Of a stretch of 64,000 nt of DNA, positions 8,368 through 17,504 are shown one piece after another (within the stretch, counting starts at the first letter, position 1; each line of letters opens with the position of its first letter). The DNA is from an uncultured Mollicutes bacterium. GTDB lineage: Bacteria; Bacillota_I; Bacilli_A; RFN20; CAG-826. The position numbers and the translations under genes are program-made. The stretch spans positions 116,143 through 180,142 of the forward strand of contig CAMESG010000003.1 in NCBI GenBank assembly GCA_945936135.1, given 5' to 3'. Below the pieces are notes generated by a model that worked only from the letters and a program-made list of their open reading frames with translations, made no database searches and was not told the origin of the DNA.

Positions 8368-9972
8368 TTAATGTCGATGTTGAAGCGAAGCGCGAATGAA
8401 CCCTGCAAACAAGGGGTTTGGACGCATCGGGCGCGAGGTAAATTCCGGGTGGAATTGGCAGGCGATGAAGAAGGGATGATTCGGCAATTCCACGACCTCC
8501 ACGAGGTTTTGTTGGGGGTTGATGCCCGAGAAAACGACGCCTGCATCTTCAAATTCTTTGCGGAATTTCGAATTGAATTCATAGCGATGGCGGTGGCGTT
8601 CCTTGATGTAGGCTTTTCCATAGCAAGCGTAAGCCAAACTGCCTTCTTTTAAAGCGCAATCGTATTCGCCAAGGCGCAAAGTCCCGCCCATTTCGATGCC
8701 GGAATATTGATCGCGGAGCAAATCGATGATCGGCGCAGGAGTCCGCGGATCGAATTCCGTGGTGTTTGCTTCCTTGATCCCCATCACGTTTCGCGCATAT
8801 TCCACAAGGGCAAGCTGCATGCCGAAGCAAATACCAAGGAAGGGGATCTTATGCTCTCTTGCATAACGGATCGCGGCCATCTTGCCATCGGCCCCGCGCT
8901 CGCCAAAGCCGCCAGGAACGAGGATGCCGTCCATCGAAGAGAGAAGAGAATCGACATTTGCGTCGTTGACGTCCATCGCTTTGATCCAATGGACCACCAC
9001 TTCTTTTCCTTCCGCGTAGCCCGCGCTTCGCAAGGCCTCACGAACGGAAAGGTAAGCATCGTGCAACTCCACGTACTTGCCAACCAAGCCGATATGGACT
9101 TCGCCGTCTAAATGCTTCACGCGATCGACGAAAGCGAGGTAATCGTCCATCTCGATCTTCCGATGTTCGAGTCCGAAATGATCAAGGACGTATTCATCCA
9201 TGCCTTGCTCGTGCAAGCGCATCGGCAAGTCGAAGATGCAAGCGCAATCGTCGGCTTCGAAGACACCCTTCAAAGGAACGTTGCAAAACAAGGATACTTT
9301 TTCTTTTGTCTTCTCATCCAAGGGCACTTCGCTGCGCAAAACAATGGCGTCAGGCTGAATGCCCAAACCCGTCAATTCCTTGACGCTATGCTGCGTCGGC
9401 TTGGTTTTGGTTTCGCCCGAAGTCCGTAAATAAGGGACGAGGGTGTTGTGCAAGAAGAAGGTATCCTTCGGGCCAAAGATCAAACGGGCCTGACGGATCG
9501 CTTCCAAGAAAGGAAGGGATTCGATGTCGCCGACGGTGCCGCCGATTTCGGTGATCACGATGTCGGCGCCGCTGCGGGAGGCGGCCTTTTGAAGACGGGA
9601 ACGGATCTCATCGGTAATGTGGGGGATGACTTGAACAGTCGCGCCCAAATAATCGCCGCGGCGCTCCTTCTGGAGGACGGTGTTATAGACCTTGCCCGAG
9701 GTGACGGAAGAATACTTCGAGAAGTTTTCATCCATCCAACGCTCATAGTGCCCGATGTCCAAATCGGTTTCGGCGCCATCCGCCGTGACGTAGACTTCGC
9801 CGTGTTGATAAGGCGACATGGTGCCAGGGTCGACGTTGAGATACGGATCGAATTTCTGCATGAAGACCTTGTAGCCGCGGCGCTTTAAAAGCAAGCCAAG
9901 GCTTGAGGCGCTGATGCCTTTTCCTAACGAGCTAACGACCCCGCCGGTCACGAAGATATATTTGGTACCCAT
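8368..9972 (-). CDS. pyrG: CTP synthase
   Basis: A 534-residue CTP synthase, which makes CTP from UTP, ATP and glutamine in the cytosol. The N-terminal synthetase domain has [11 protein letters not shown] (residues about 9-19) and [13 protein letters not shown]. The C-terminal class I glutamine amidotransferase domain has the nucleophile Cys in GICFGMQ (about 384) and the HPE of QFHPEF near 513. Length matches the family. The ATG at 9972 sits 7 nt after AGGAG; the in-frame GTG six bases upstream is too close to that site. TAGAAT upstream is a plausible -10. It is monocistronic, with its own terminator. Confidence 0.97.
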   Translation of the reverse strand: MGTKYIFVTGGVVSSLGKGISASSLGLLLKRRGYKVFMQKFDPYLNVDPGTMSPYQHGEVYVTADGAETDLDIGHYERWMDENFSKYSSVTSGKVYNTVLQKERRGDYLGATVQVIPHITDEIRSRLQKAASRSGADIVITEIGGTVGDIESLPFLEAIRQARLIFGPKDTFFLHNTLVPYLRTSGETKTKPTQHSVKELTGLGIQPDAIVLRSEVPLDEKTKEKVSLFCNVPLKGVFEADDCACIFDLPMRLHEQGMDEYVLDHFGLEHRKIEMDDYLAFVDRVKHLDGEVHIGLVGKYVELHDAYLSVREALRSAGYAEGKEVVVHWIKAMDVNDANVDSLLSSMDGILVPGGFGERGADGKMAAIRYAREHKIPFLGICFGMQLALVEYARNVMGIKEANTTEFDPRTPAPIIDLLRDQYSGIEMGGTLRLGEYDCALKEGSLAYACYGKAYIKERHRHRYEFNSKFRKEFEDAGVVFSGINPQQNLVEVVELPNHPFFIACQFHPEFTSRPMRPNPLFAGFIRASLQHRH

Positions 9973-10045
9973 AAGCACACTCCTAAAAACACATCGGTCA
10001 TTCTAAGTGGAACCGCCCCGACAAGCGATATTTAAATTCAAAAGA

Positions 10046-10519
10046 TTAGGCGATGACTTCGGCCTTCTCGATCACGACCTTGGTGAGCGGAGCATCCATC
10101 GCGTTCGTTTTGACCTTAGCGATCGCATCAACGACGTCCATTCCCTCGACAACATGGCCAAAGGCCGCATATTGTCCATCGAGGAACGTGTCGTTCGCAT
10201 CGCAGATGAAGAATTGGCTTCCCGCCGAATCCGGCAGGGAAGAGCGGGCCATCGAGATCGTCCCCCGAAGGTGGGAGATCGGGTTCTTCACGCCATTGGA
10301 CGCAAATTCGCCCTTGATGTGGTAGCCAGGTCCACCGGTGCCATTGCCCAAAGGGCAGCCGCCTTGAATCATGAAACCACGGATCACGCGGTGAAAGGTC
10401 AAGCCGTTGTAGAAGCCTTGACGGACGAGTTTTTCGAAATTCTCGCAGGTGATCGGCGCGTGTTCCTTATCCAAATCGATAAGGATTCGACCGTAATCTT
10501 TAATGGTAAGTTGAATCAT
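10046..10519 (-). CDS. Cyclophilin-type peptidyl-prolyl cis-trans isomerase
   Basis: A 157-residue single-domain cyclophilin acting in the cytosol (no signal peptide). Family motifs visible are FHRVIRGFMIQGGCPLGNG (residues about 43-61, including the catalytic Arg), SAGSQFFI near 95-102 and FGHVVEGMDVVD near 119-130. The ATG at 10519 is preceded by AAAGGAA. It lies 40 bp downstream of the LD-carboxypeptidase-like gene on the same strand; a possible -10 TATAGT lies between them. Confidence 0.93.
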   Translation of the reverse strand: MIQLTIKDYGRILIDLDKEHAPITCENFEKLVRQGFYNGLTFHRVIRGFMIQGGCPLGNGTGGPGYHIKGEFASNGVKNPISHLRGTISMARSSLPDSAGSQFFICDANDTFLDGQYAAFGHVVEGMDVVDAIAKVKTNAMDAPLTKVVIEKAEVIA

Positions 10520-10559
10520 GTTTCTTTTCCTTTTCGTTTACCGCTTTACTATACGCTTG

Positions 10560-11570
10560 CTAGTGCTCGTAATCGATGAGGAGGTTGCCTAATTCGAAGG
10601 TAACTTTCGCTTTCGCTCCGACTTTGATCGGCATCGAAGGAGGGATGTGCCCCAAATCCACGTCCATGAGAATTGGAAGTCCTAACGGAGAGAGGATGTC
10701 TTTCACCGCGGAATACTTGTCGATCCCGAAATCCAAACGGTCTTTGCACAAGGGACGGCCGATCAAGAAGCCTTTCGCGTTGTCGAACCATCCAGCCTCC
10801 TTCAATTGGAAGAGGCCACGTCTTATGCCTAACGGCGAAAGATCGCAGGCTTCAAGAAACCAAATGATCCCTTCTGGATGTTCCTTATTGAACTCCTTCA
10901 TGCAGTCGAATTTCGTTCCGCATAAGGTGAGCAGGCAATCCAGACAGCCCCCAAGGAGAGTCCCTTCGATCGGCTCCTCATAGCCTTCGCAAACGATGGT
11001 CTTTTCTTGGGTCAAGCGGTATTGCCACAAGGGATGCTCCGAATTGCTATGGGTGATCGAATATTTCGGATAGCCTTCAACATGCATTTCGCCTTCAAGC
11101 AAAGCAAGTGCGTCTTTCTCGGCGCAACGCCAAGACTTCGGATAAAAGCTAGGCAGACAGGGTCCATAGATCGAGACAACACCCGCCAACGTTGCCAAAG
11201 GGAAGCAAAGGTTTGTGTTATCGCTGAAGCCCATGAACCACTTTGGAGGCAAGGAAGCGATCTTTTGAAAATCGATATAGGGAAGGATGTCGACCATCGT
11301 TTCCCCACCTCCAACACTAAGCAGGAGTTTTGCGTCGCTTTGATAGGCGTCCATGATTTCTTTTGCGCGCTTTTCAGGGGCCGCGCTCGACGCAACGCCT
11401 TCTTCAAGATGGACGCAAGGCCCTTCTTCGACGATATATCCGTGCTTTCCCCAAGCCTTCTTTGCTTCAACGTAACGCGTCAAATAGGGCTCGGTCGTAA
11501 CCCCAAAGGATGGGGCGACAGCAACGATCTTCTCTCCCTTTTGCAGGGGTTTTGGTTCTTTCAATCCCAT
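10560..11570 (-). CDS. LD-carboxypeptidase-like protein (peptidase family S66)
   Basis: A 336-residue protein related to LD-carboxypeptidase A and MccF, serine peptidases that trim the tetrapeptide of recycled muropeptides or cleave toxic peptidyl-nucleotides. The nucleophile motif GFSDNT (residues about 116-121) and the C-terminal DVDLGHIPPSMPIKVG, containing the catalytic His, are clear; the Glu of WFLEACD lies near 239. The ATG at 11570 is preceded by AAGGAG with 7 nt spacing and overlaps the end of the upstream gene by 10 bp. No signal peptide, so it acts in the cytosol. Whether the substrate is peptidoglycan or an antibiotic peptide cannot be told. Confidence 0.88.
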   Translation of the reverse strand: MGLKEPKPLQKGEKIVAVAPSFGVTTEPYLTRYVEAKKAWGKHGYIVEEGPCVHLEEGVASSAAPEKRAKEIMDAYQSDAKLLLSVGGGETMVDILPYIDFQKIASLPPKWFMGFSDNTNLCFPLATLAGVVSIYGPCLPSFYPKSWRCAEKDALALLEGEMHVEGYPKYSITHSNSEHPLWQYRLTQEKTIVCEGYEEPIEGTLLGGCLDCLLTLCGTKFDCMKEFNKEHPEGIIWFLEACDLSPLGIRRGLFQLKEAGWFDNAKGFLIGRPLCKDRLDFGIDKYSAVKDILSPLGLPILMDVDLGHIPPSMPIKVGAKAKVTFELGNLLIDYEH

Positions 11571-12703
11571 AGAAGTTCTCCTTCTTTTGGCAATGCTTCT
11601 TCCGCGTTTTCGACTTCGACGCAATGGCTCTCTAAGTAAATCAGCTTCCCGTCTTTGTACAGAAAGTTCTCAAGACGATAATTCAAACGGAGCTTCTCTT
11701 CGTGAAGCTTGGCCAAGTAGGCTTTAAAAGCCAGCTTGGCTTCCGTCAGGTCCTTCCCTTCCTCTTTTTCTTCCAAAAGGGTCTTCCCGGGGATGTATTC
11801 TCGACGGATCCTCCCCTTTGCTTCATCGACTTCATAAAGCGCAGGCATGACAATCCCCACGCCCATCAAGGAAGCATAGGAAGCCTTGGCCTCGCGGCAC
11901 TTCTTCCCTTCTTCGCCGTCTTGGTGCAAACACTTCAAGACGCTTAAGACACCTTTTCGCGACACCAAGAAACATTGCCCGTGTTCCCCGGCCTTGAAGC
12001 CATCTTCCAATTCATAACGTTCCCCGTTGACCAAGAAAGAGGTTTCCACCACTTCTTTTAACGAGATCTTGGTTAGAACGGGGCGTTCTTTGGAGGTCGA
12101 ACAAACGCAGAGGCCGTAGCCTTTCTCGAAGGCGTAATGATGGAAATAAAGAGCGGGATCCGCTTCAAGAAAGGCGAAATCTTCTTTCTTTGCATAGGAA
12201 GAAAAATCAACGCTCGTCAAAGGCTTAGATAAGCCGACGCCCGTGTATTTCAAATAACTTTCTTTCTCCGTCCAATAACGGAGGAAGGCGGCTTTGCGCT
12301 CTTCTTTCGAAAGCAAGGCAAGGCTTTCTTGCTCTTTCAAGGTGAAAACCTTTGTCTCGATCCCTTCGACGTGAGGACGATCTTTCTCAACATCGACGCC
12401 AATTTCCCGTTCATCGACCGCCAACACGGCGTAATCCCCGGAATGGGAAAGATTGAACTTGATCTTGGCATTTGAAAAATAGGCTTTCCCGTATTCGTTA
12501 TAGAGAATCTCGTCGGTGATGCCCTCCTTCTTTCTTAAATAGGAAATAAGAAGGCCAGCGCCTAAGCCAAGGCGCTTGTCCTCCTCCTTCGCGTAACGGT
12601 CGACCCTCTTCTTCCGGAAGTCGTCGATGCGGCGATACCCTTTCGCAAAAAGGGAAGAATCCCCGAAGGGGGAGCAATCAAGAAGGAATATTCGTGGAGG
12701 CAT
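11561..12703 (-). CDS. 4'-phosphopantetheinyl transferase fused to a kinase-like C-terminal domain
   Basis: A 380-residue protein. Residues about 1-205 are a Sfp-type phosphopantetheinyl transferase that activates acyl carrier or peptidyl carrier proteins: GVDVEKDRP (about 103) and WTEKESYLKYTG (about 145-156) are the Mg2+/CoA signatures. The remaining 170 residues resemble a small protein-kinase fold: a Gly loop (GEHGQCFLV), VLKCLH with a candidate Lys, a hinge REYIPGKTLLE, and a catalytic-loop-like RLENFLYKDGKLIYLE in which the usual HxD and DFG acids are altered. It may be a pseudokinase or an ATP-binding regulator. No ribosome site exists; TATCAT (12710-12715) ends exactly 6 nt before ATG, suggesting a leaderless mRNA. 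Confidence 0.82.
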   Translation of the reverse strand: MPPRIFLLDCSPFGDSSLFAKGYRRIDDFRKKRVDRYAKEEDKRLGLGAGLLISYLRKKEGITDEILYNEYGKAYFSNAKIKFNLSHSGDYAVLAVDEREIGVDVEKDRPHVEGIETKVFTLKEQESLALLSKEERKAAFLRYWTEKESYLKYTGVGLSKPLTSVDFSSYAKKEDFAFLEADPALYFHHYAFEKGYGLCVCSTSKERPVLTKISLKEVVETSFLVNGERYELEDGFKAGEHGQCFLVSRKGVLSVLKCLHQDGEEGKKCREAKASYASLMGVGIVMPALYEVDEAKGRIRREYIPGKTLLEEKEEGKDLTEAKLAFKAYLAKLHEEKLRLNYRLENFLYKDGKLIYLESHCVEVENAEEALPKEGELLWD

Positions 12704-12744
12704 GGAAGAATGATAACATGAAATCACAATTCCAAAAGGGATAA

Positions 12745-12772
12745 GAAAAAGCCCCCGCGCGAAGCGGAGGCC
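12745..12772 (-). terminator. Terminator after tRNA-Glu
   Basis: On the minus strand GCCTCCGC and GCGGGGGC (12751-12772) form an 8-bp stem with a TTCGC loop, followed by TTTTTCTT. It lies 11 bp downstream of tRNA-Glu. Confidence 0.75.
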
Positions 12773-12783
12773 AAGTCACCAAG

Positions 12784-12858
12784 TGGTGACCCCAACTGGA
12801 GTCGAACCAGTCATTGAACCTTGAGAGGGTTCCGTCTTAACCGATTGACCATGGGGCC
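12784..12858 (-). tRNA. tRNA-Glu (anticodon CTC)
   Basis: A 75-nt cloverleaf with acceptor stem GGCCCCA/TGGGGTC, anticodon stem GAACC/GGTTC with loop CTCTCAA (anticodon CTC, reading GAG), T-loop TTCGACT and an encoded CCA end. Confidence 0.95.
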
Positions 12859-12873
12859 AGAAACGGCTTAGAA

Positions 12874-12902
12874 ATTAAAGCATGAACCCAAAGGGAGCGC
12901 AA
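12874..12902 (-). promoter_or_regulatory. tRNA-Glu promoter
   Basis: TTGCGC (12897-12902), 17-bp spacer, TTTAAT (12874-12879), placed 15 bp before the tRNA 5' end. It overlaps the region just past the gltX terminator. Confidence 0.6.
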
Positions 12903-12919
12903 GCGCTTTTTTACTCAGG

Positions 12920-12944
12920 AAAAAGCCCGTCACGAAGGACGGGC
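12920..12944 (-). terminator. Terminator after gltX
   Basis: A GCCCGTC/GACGGGC stem (12925-12931, 12938-12944) with a 6-nt loop, followed on the minus strand by TTTTTCC, starts 10 bp after the gltX stop. Confidence 0.85.
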
Positions 12945-12954
12945 GAGAAGGCCA

Positions 12955-14619
12955 TTAAGCCAAATGCTTTTCGACGCTTTGCAAACGCGCAACGCAGGTA
13001 TCTTTTCCAAGGATCTCGATGATCTCATGGAGGTTCGGCGATTGCGTGGAGCCAACAAGGGCGATGCGGACGAGTTCCGCGACATCGCTCAAGGAACCAA
13101 CATAGGCTTCCGGGTTTGCCTTGTAGTCTTTGTTGGAAATCGCGAAGCCGTGGCGCCCACCGACTTCCTTGATCGCATTGAACCATTCGTTCTCTTCAAC
13201 GCCAAAGGGCATCGAAGAAGCCGCATCGTTCAAGGTCTCGACAATCAGCTCTTTGGAGAATTTCTCTTGAAAGGGTAAGCCGTTTGCGGCGATCTTTTCG
13301 TATTCATCGTCGTAGAAGAAACGGATAAGAGGATAGATATCGCTGTATTTCGCGTAGTCTTTGCGCGGATTCTTTCTTCCTTTTTCGATGTTCAGGATCT
13401 TCTTGAAGTAGGCTTCGTTGCTTTCGATACGCTCTGCAAGGGGAACGTCGAACTTCTTGGCCCAGGCAAGGACCGCAGCGAATTCTTCTTCAAGGGGCTG
13501 CAAGGCCATCATCTCTTTGGCGAAATAATTGAGCTTGCCTAAATCGAAGAGCGCGCCATCCAGGGACATCTTCTTCAACGAGAAGGGGAAGGCCTTGAGG
13601 TCGAAGCTCTTATGTGCGATCGTCCATTCTTCGAAGTTCGAATTGGCGATGGACATCAAATAGACGTTGAGCGCTTCCGGGGCATAGCCTTGTTCGAGGA
13701 AGTAGGAAACAGCGGCTTCGGCGTCCTTGCGCTTGGAGAGTTTGCGCTTATTGCCGTGATCAAGCTTCATGATCGAGGGGATGTGCGCGTATTTTGGGGC
13801 TTTCCAGCCCAAGGCGCGGAACATATCCAAGTGGATCGGCGTCGAGGGGATCCATTCTTCGCCGCGGGTAATCAAGGTCGTGCGCATGAAGTGATCGTCG
13901 CAGACGTGGGCGAAGTGATAGGTCGGAAGGCCGTCGCTTTTGAGGATGACGACGTCCGAATCGTTGTCTTGAAGTTCGATCTCTCCACGGATCGCGTCGG
14001 TGAATTTCGTCTTCTTATCGTGGTCACCCATCGATTTGAAGCGGATGACCCACGGGGTGCCCGCTTTGATCTTCTCAATGCGCTCGTCAACGCTCAAATT
14101 GCGGTCGCGGGCATAGACGCCATAATACCCGGGTAACACCTTGTTCGCCTCTTGGGCTTTGCGGATCTTGTCGAGATCTTCCGGGGTACAGAAGTCGGGA
14201 TAGGCTCTGCCACGACGGATCAATTCCTTGATGACCGTGCGATAGATGGCGCGACGATCGCTTTGCTTGTAGGGGCCATAGGCGCCGACGTCGCCATCGG
14301 GGGTATAACCTTCATCCGAGCAGATGCCGAATTCACGAAGTTGAGAGATCAATAGATCGCCCGAACCTTCGATCGTGCGTTTGGTGTCCGTATCTTCCAA
14401 ACGGAAGAAATAGACGCCGCCCGTGGACTTCGCGACGGTATAAGAAATCAAAGACGTAAACAGACTTCCCGTGTGGAGGAACCCCGTCGGGGAGGGAGCA
14501 AAACGCGTGACTTGCGCTCCTTCTTTTAGACCGCGAGGAGGGTACTTCACCTCCAAATCATCGATGGTTTCGGTGACGTCGGGGAACAACAGATTCGCTA
14601 ATTCTTCATTGGTAGCCAT
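12955..14619 (-). CDS. gltX: Glutamyl-tRNA synthetase-like class I aminoacyl-tRNA synthetase
   Basis: A 554-residue enzyme attaching glutamate to its tRNA in the cytosol. The HIGH-type motif is FAPSPTGFLHTGSLF (residues about 40-54) and the KMSKS-type motif is KRKLSKRKDA (about 291-300). It is longer than the common GltX of about 480 residues, mostly through an N-terminal extension of about 35 residues and the C-terminal anticodon-binding part. It is placed directly next to tRNA-Glu, but the two have separate promoters. AGAGG precedes the ATG by 9 nt. No glutaminyl-tRNA synthetase is in the window, so discriminating behaviour cannot be judged. Confidence 0.92.
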   Translation of the reverse strand: MATNEELANLLFPDVTETIDDLEVKYPPRGLKEGAQVTRFAPSPTGFLHTGSLFTSLISYTVAKSTGGVYFFRLEDTDTKRTIEGSGDLLISQLREFGICSDEGYTPDGDVGAYGPYKQSDRRAIYRTVIKELIRRGRAYPDFCTPEDLDKIRKAQEANKVLPGYYGVYARDRNLSVDERIEKIKAGTPWVIRFKSMGDHDKKTKFTDAIRGEIELQDNDSDVVILKSDGLPTYHFAHVCDDHFMRTTLITRGEEWIPSTPIHLDMFRALGWKAPKYAHIPSIMKLDHGNKRKLSKRKDAEAAVSYFLEQGYAPEALNVYLMSIANSNFEEWTIAHKSFDLKAFPFSLKKMSLDGALFDLGKLNYFAKEMMALQPLEEEFAAVLAWAKKFDVPLAERIESNEAYFKKILNIEKGRKNPRKDYAKYSDIYPLIRFFYDDEYEKIAANGLPFQEKFSKELIVETLNDAASSMPFGVEENEWFNAIKEVGGRHGFAISNKDYKANPEAYVGSLSDVAELVRIALVGSTQSPNLHEIIEILGKDTCVARLQSVEKHLA

Positions 14620-14646
14620 AAGAAAACCTCTTTTGAGAACGTCGAA

Positions 14647-14674
14647 ATTATAGAAGATACGCCGTTTTCTTCAA
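14647..14674 (-). promoter_or_regulatory. gltX promoter
   Basis: TTGAAG (14669-14674), 16-bp spacer, TATAAT (14647-14652); the leader of about 20 nt contains the AGAGG ribosome site. Confidence 0.75.
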
Positions 14675-14733
14675 CCTGCAAAAGCAGGTTCCCTCCGTTT
14701 CCAAGAAGTGTTGGAAGAAAGTTCATTTTCCTC

Positions 14734-14762
14734 TTGCAAGGGGCAAAGGGCTTATATATAAT
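14734..14762 (+). promoter_or_regulatory. tRNA-Gly(GCC) promoter
   Basis: TTGCAA (14734-14739), 17-bp spacer, TATAAT (14757-14762), ending 26 bp before the tRNA. Confidence 0.85.
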
Positions 14763-14788
14763 GTCCGAGCCTTCGAAAAGAGGGTCAT

Positions 14789-14862
14789 GCAGGCGTAGTT
14801 CAATGGTAGAACATTACCTTGCCAAGGTAAATACGCGGGTCCGATTCCCGTCGCTTGCTCCA
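14789..14862 (+). tRNA. tRNA-Gly (anticodon GCC)
   Basis: A 74-nt cloverleaf with acceptor GCAGGCG/CGCTTGC (one G-T pair), anticodon loop TTGCCAA (anticodon GCC), T-arm TTCCGATT-type and an encoded CCA. It is the only plus-strand tRNA of the window. Confidence 0.95.
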
Positions 14863-14874
14863 CTTCAACGATAT

Positions 14875-14897
14875 CCCCGATAAATTCGGGGTTTTTT
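14875..14897 (+). terminator. Terminator after tRNA-Gly(GCC)
   Basis: CCCCGA (14875-14880) and TCGGGG (14886-14891) with a 5-nt loop, followed by six T residues. Confidence 0.85.
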
Positions 14898-14935
14898 CTT
14901 GCTTTCTGTCAAAGAAAAAAGAAACAAGCGCCAGC

Positions 14936-15997
14936 TCACTTCTTCTCTTCGCTATTTTCCGAAGGCGATTCCTCTTTCTTTTCTTCTTCGGCGTCTTTCT
15001 TCTTGAGCGCTTCGCCGAATTGTTTCACCGTTTCTTCCATCGCGGCGATTTCCGCTTCGCTCGCTTGATGGGTTCGCTTGAGTTCATTCAGGGATTGCTC
15101 TAATTTCTGATGCATCTTCTCCCCGAGGTCAAAACGGAACGTCCCAAAATATAGCCCGACCCCCGCGCCATAAAAGGGGAAATAGAGCATCGCGAAGGTC
15201 AAAGACAACGCAAGAGCCAAAGCAAGATAAAGCCCAGCATAACTTGGTGCAAGGACGAAACCTAGGTAACCTCCAAGGAAAAAGCCAACAGTCGCTAAAA
15301 CATAAATCGGCCAGAAAGTTTGCCAATAGGTCTTCCGGAACGAGCGGTTCCCGCGGATGGCATCGCGATAAACGAGGTTCATCGCCCCGGGCATAGAAAG
15401 CTGGAACACGCTGCGAGAATAAACGTTCATCCCATAAAGCAAGGTGTTATGGAAGAAAAAAATGAACCCAAAGAAAAAAGCAAGGAGAGTGCTGATTCCA
15501 AGCGCGCTCAACAAGGTTGAAGAGCCGTTGAGGTAAGCAACGACCTTGCCCATGTTCTCGGTTTGCATAAGATTCGTCATGGTTTCAAGCTCAGCGTTGA
15601 AATCGCTCCAAATGCTCGGAGCGATGCTGACAAACGAAGGAATCACGAAGATCGTCGCAACCCAAAAGGCGGCCAAGCCCTTCATTAAGCCCATGGAGAA
15701 GCGGAAACAACCACGGAATTGCGGGGCGAAATAACGAGAAAAGAACGCCCAAGAGGTTTTACTTTCCAAACCGAACGAATCATCTTGGCTTAAGCCCCCG
15801 AGAATCACCAAATATTGATATAGGGCAGGGGCGAAAAGGAAGGGGACGGTGATAAATAAAAGCAAAGGCGTGATCAAACAAGGAACAATGGCAACGATGC
15901 AGAGCATCCAAAAGGAAAACGTCGCAAGAACGACGGATCCTGGCTTCTTCTTTAGCCCGTCGAAGGATGTATGAAATAAGCTAGTCTTGGGGGTCAT
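14936..15997 (-). CDS. Polytopic membrane protein of unknown function
   Basis: A 353-residue protein with about six transmembrane helices (residues about 22-45, 48-68, 105-128, 165-190, 230-252, 255-285) and a charged cytoplasmic tail of about 60 residues rich in Glu and Lys, probably coiled coil. The arrangement resembles DUF624/YesL-like proteins but no firm match was recognised. Its start (15997) overlaps the upstream NERD-like gene by 17 bp, placing it third in the deoD operon. Function unknown. Confidence 0.65.
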   Translation of the reverse strand: MTPKTSLFHTSFDGLKKKPGSVVLATFSFWMLCIVAIVPCLITPLLLFITVPFLFAPALYQYLVILGGLSQDDSFGLESKTSWAFFSRYFAPQFRGCFRFSMGLMKGLAAFWVATIFVIPSFVSIAPSIWSDFNAELETMTNLMQTENMGKVVAYLNGSSTLLSALGISTLLAFFFGFIFFFHNTLLYGMNVYSRSVFQLSMPGAMNLVYRDAIRGNRSFRKTYWQTFWPIYVLATVGFFLGGYLGFVLAPSYAGLYLALALALSLTFAMLYFPFYGAGVGLYFGTFRFDLGEKMHQKLEQSLNELKRTHQASEAEIAAMEETVKQFGEALKKKDAEEEKKEESPSENSEEKK

Positions 15998-16646
15998 GAC
16001 GGTTTTTGATTTTGGCTAAGTCGTTGGCGAAGGATTGGGCAATCACGGGATCCAAGGAAGGAATGTCTTCCTTTTCACGGATATCGATGAAGGCGCCAAG
16101 CTGCTTCAAGGAGAGAAAATATCCCGCTTCATCGCTTTGCTTGAAGGGATTGTAATAGCAATCGTCATTGACCAAAACGATGGGGATGACGAGTTCGCGA
16201 TCGATGGGGGCAATGAGGCAAAGTCGCTCGACGCGATAGCGATTCACGGAAATAGGGTTTGGGATTTGCGTCACTTTTTTCTTTCCCGTGTAAAGGGTCC
16301 ATTCTTCATCCAAAGGATTCGAGATCAAGGTGCCAGGGTAATAACGATCGCGGATCGCGTAGACGTATTTATCGCCAACGATGATGTGATCGATGTGGAA
16401 CGTTTCCGAATCCACGACGCGGCTTTGGAACGTATTGATCAAATAGAAATCGTGGTCCAACACGATTTTCCTTACCTTGCGGTAATAGAAACGAACGGTG
16501 AAACGATGATAGAGAAAGTGATGGATGGGAGTATAGAGGATCCACACCAAATAGAACAAGGTAGTCAGGATTAAACTGACGATGAAAATCGTGAGTTCGA
16601 GTTCGAAGCTCATCGTCAATATGGAAAGCGTGGATCTCCCAATCAT
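15981..16646 (-). CDS. Membrane-anchored NERD-like domain protein
   Basis: A 221-residue protein with one transmembrane helix (about residues 16-40) followed by a domain resembling NERD, a nuclease-related fold: the segment FHIDHIIVGDKYVYAI parallels the D-x-D-H motif region. The usual catalytic E-x-K after this strand is not obvious (IRDRY), so nuclease activity is doubtful. Start choice is uncertain: ATG 16646 overlaps the deoD stop as TGATG (coupling), while ATG 16613 lacks a ribosome site. Middle gene of the deoD operon. Confidence 0.55.
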   Translation of the reverse strand: MIGRSTLSILTMSFELELTIFIVSLILTTLFYLVWILYTPIHHFLYHRFTVRFYYRKVRKIVLDHDFYLINTFQSRVVDSETFHIDHIIVGDKYVYAIRDRYYPGTLISNPLDEEWTLYTGKKKVTQIPNPISVNRYRVERLCLIAPIDRELVIPIVLVNDDCYYNPFKQSDEAGYFLSLKQLGAFIDIREKEDIPSLDPVIAQSFANDLAKIKNRHDPQD

Positions 16647-17365
16647 CAGGCAAAACGCTCTGCGGTCGCAAGGGCGATCTCCGCCATGGCCACCAATCCG
16701 GTCTGGCGCTCATCGCTGCTCATGATTTTGGTGTCGACGAAAGAATCGGAAACGGTGAAGAGGCCAAGGGCTTTCTTTTTGCTCACCATCGCGTTGCAAT
16801 AAAGGGCATAGGATTCCATTTCAACGCCAAGCACGCCAAGGGCGGCCCATCTCTTCCAAAGGTCTTTATCGTAATCGTAGAAGACATCGGCGGCCAACAC
16901 GTTGCCGACGTGCACGTTCTTGCCGTACTTCTTCGCTTCCTCTACGGCAGCAAGCAAAACGTCGAAGGAAGCGACAGCGCTTAAGGTGCCGCCATTGAGA
17001 TCGAATTGGCTCGACCAATTGGAATCGGTGCAAGAGCCCTCCGCGAGAATGATATCCCCGACCTCGATGCCCTTTTGATAGGCGCCGCAGGTGCCGATGC
17101 GGATGATCGTTTCAACGCCGTATTCTTCATACAATTCATGGCTGTAGATGCCAATCGAAGGCATGCCCATACCCGAAGCCATGACGGAAACGAGCTTCCC
17201 GTTTTTCGTCTTTCCGGTGTAGCCGAAAACGTTGCGGACCGTGTTGACTTGCTTCACGTCGGTCAAGAACGTTTCCGCGATCCATTTGGCGCGGAGCGGA
17301 TCTCCCGGCATGAGAACGACTTTGGCGAAATCGCCAGGGGCGGCATTAATGTGGGGCGTCGACAT
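16646..17365 (-). CDS. deoD: Purine nucleoside phosphorylase, DeoD type
   Basis: A 239-residue hexameric-type purine nucleoside phosphorylase that splits purine (deoxy)nucleosides into base and (deoxy)ribose 1-phosphate for salvage. Signatures include MPGDPLRAKWIAE (residues about 19-31), the phosphate/nucleoside-binding ASGMGMPS, RIGTCGAY and VEMESYALY, and the late SDSF Asp. Length matches the family. GGAGG lies 9 nt before the ATG and a good promoter is present upstream. It leads an operon with two membrane-associated proteins of unknown role. Confidence 0.95.
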   Translation of the reverse strand: MSTPHINAAPGDFAKVVLMPGDPLRAKWIAETFLTDVKQVNTVRNVFGYTGKTKNGKLVSVMASGMGMPSIGIYSHELYEEYGVETIIRIGTCGAYQKGIEVGDIILAEGSCTDSNWSSQFDLNGGTLSAVASFDVLLAAVEEAKKYGKNVHVGNVLAADVFYDYDKDLWKRWAALGVLGVEMESYALYCNAMVSKKKALGLFTVSDSFVDTKIMSSDERQTGLVAMAEIALATAERFA

Positions 17366-17391
17366 AAAAATCCTCCGATTTGATTGCTCAT

Positions 17392-17420
17392 AATGTATGC
17401 GAGTTACCCATATTTTGCAA
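17392..17420 (-). promoter_or_regulatory. deoD operon promoter
   Basis: TTGCAA (17415-17420), 17-bp spacer, TACATT (17392-17397), 26 bp before the deoD ATG. Confidence 0.7.
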
Positions 17421-17504
17421 GGAAAGAGGACAAGAATTTTGAGCTTGCTAGGGGTTCCTTTCTAAAAAGAAAAAGAGAGCGATTTGCCCTCCTCGGGGTT
17501 TTCC

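Noticed and set aside
17462..17504. Terminator after glmM.
   Set aside because: The GAG/CTC pairing near 17470-17500 is too short and interrupted to be called, although a T-rich tract follows.
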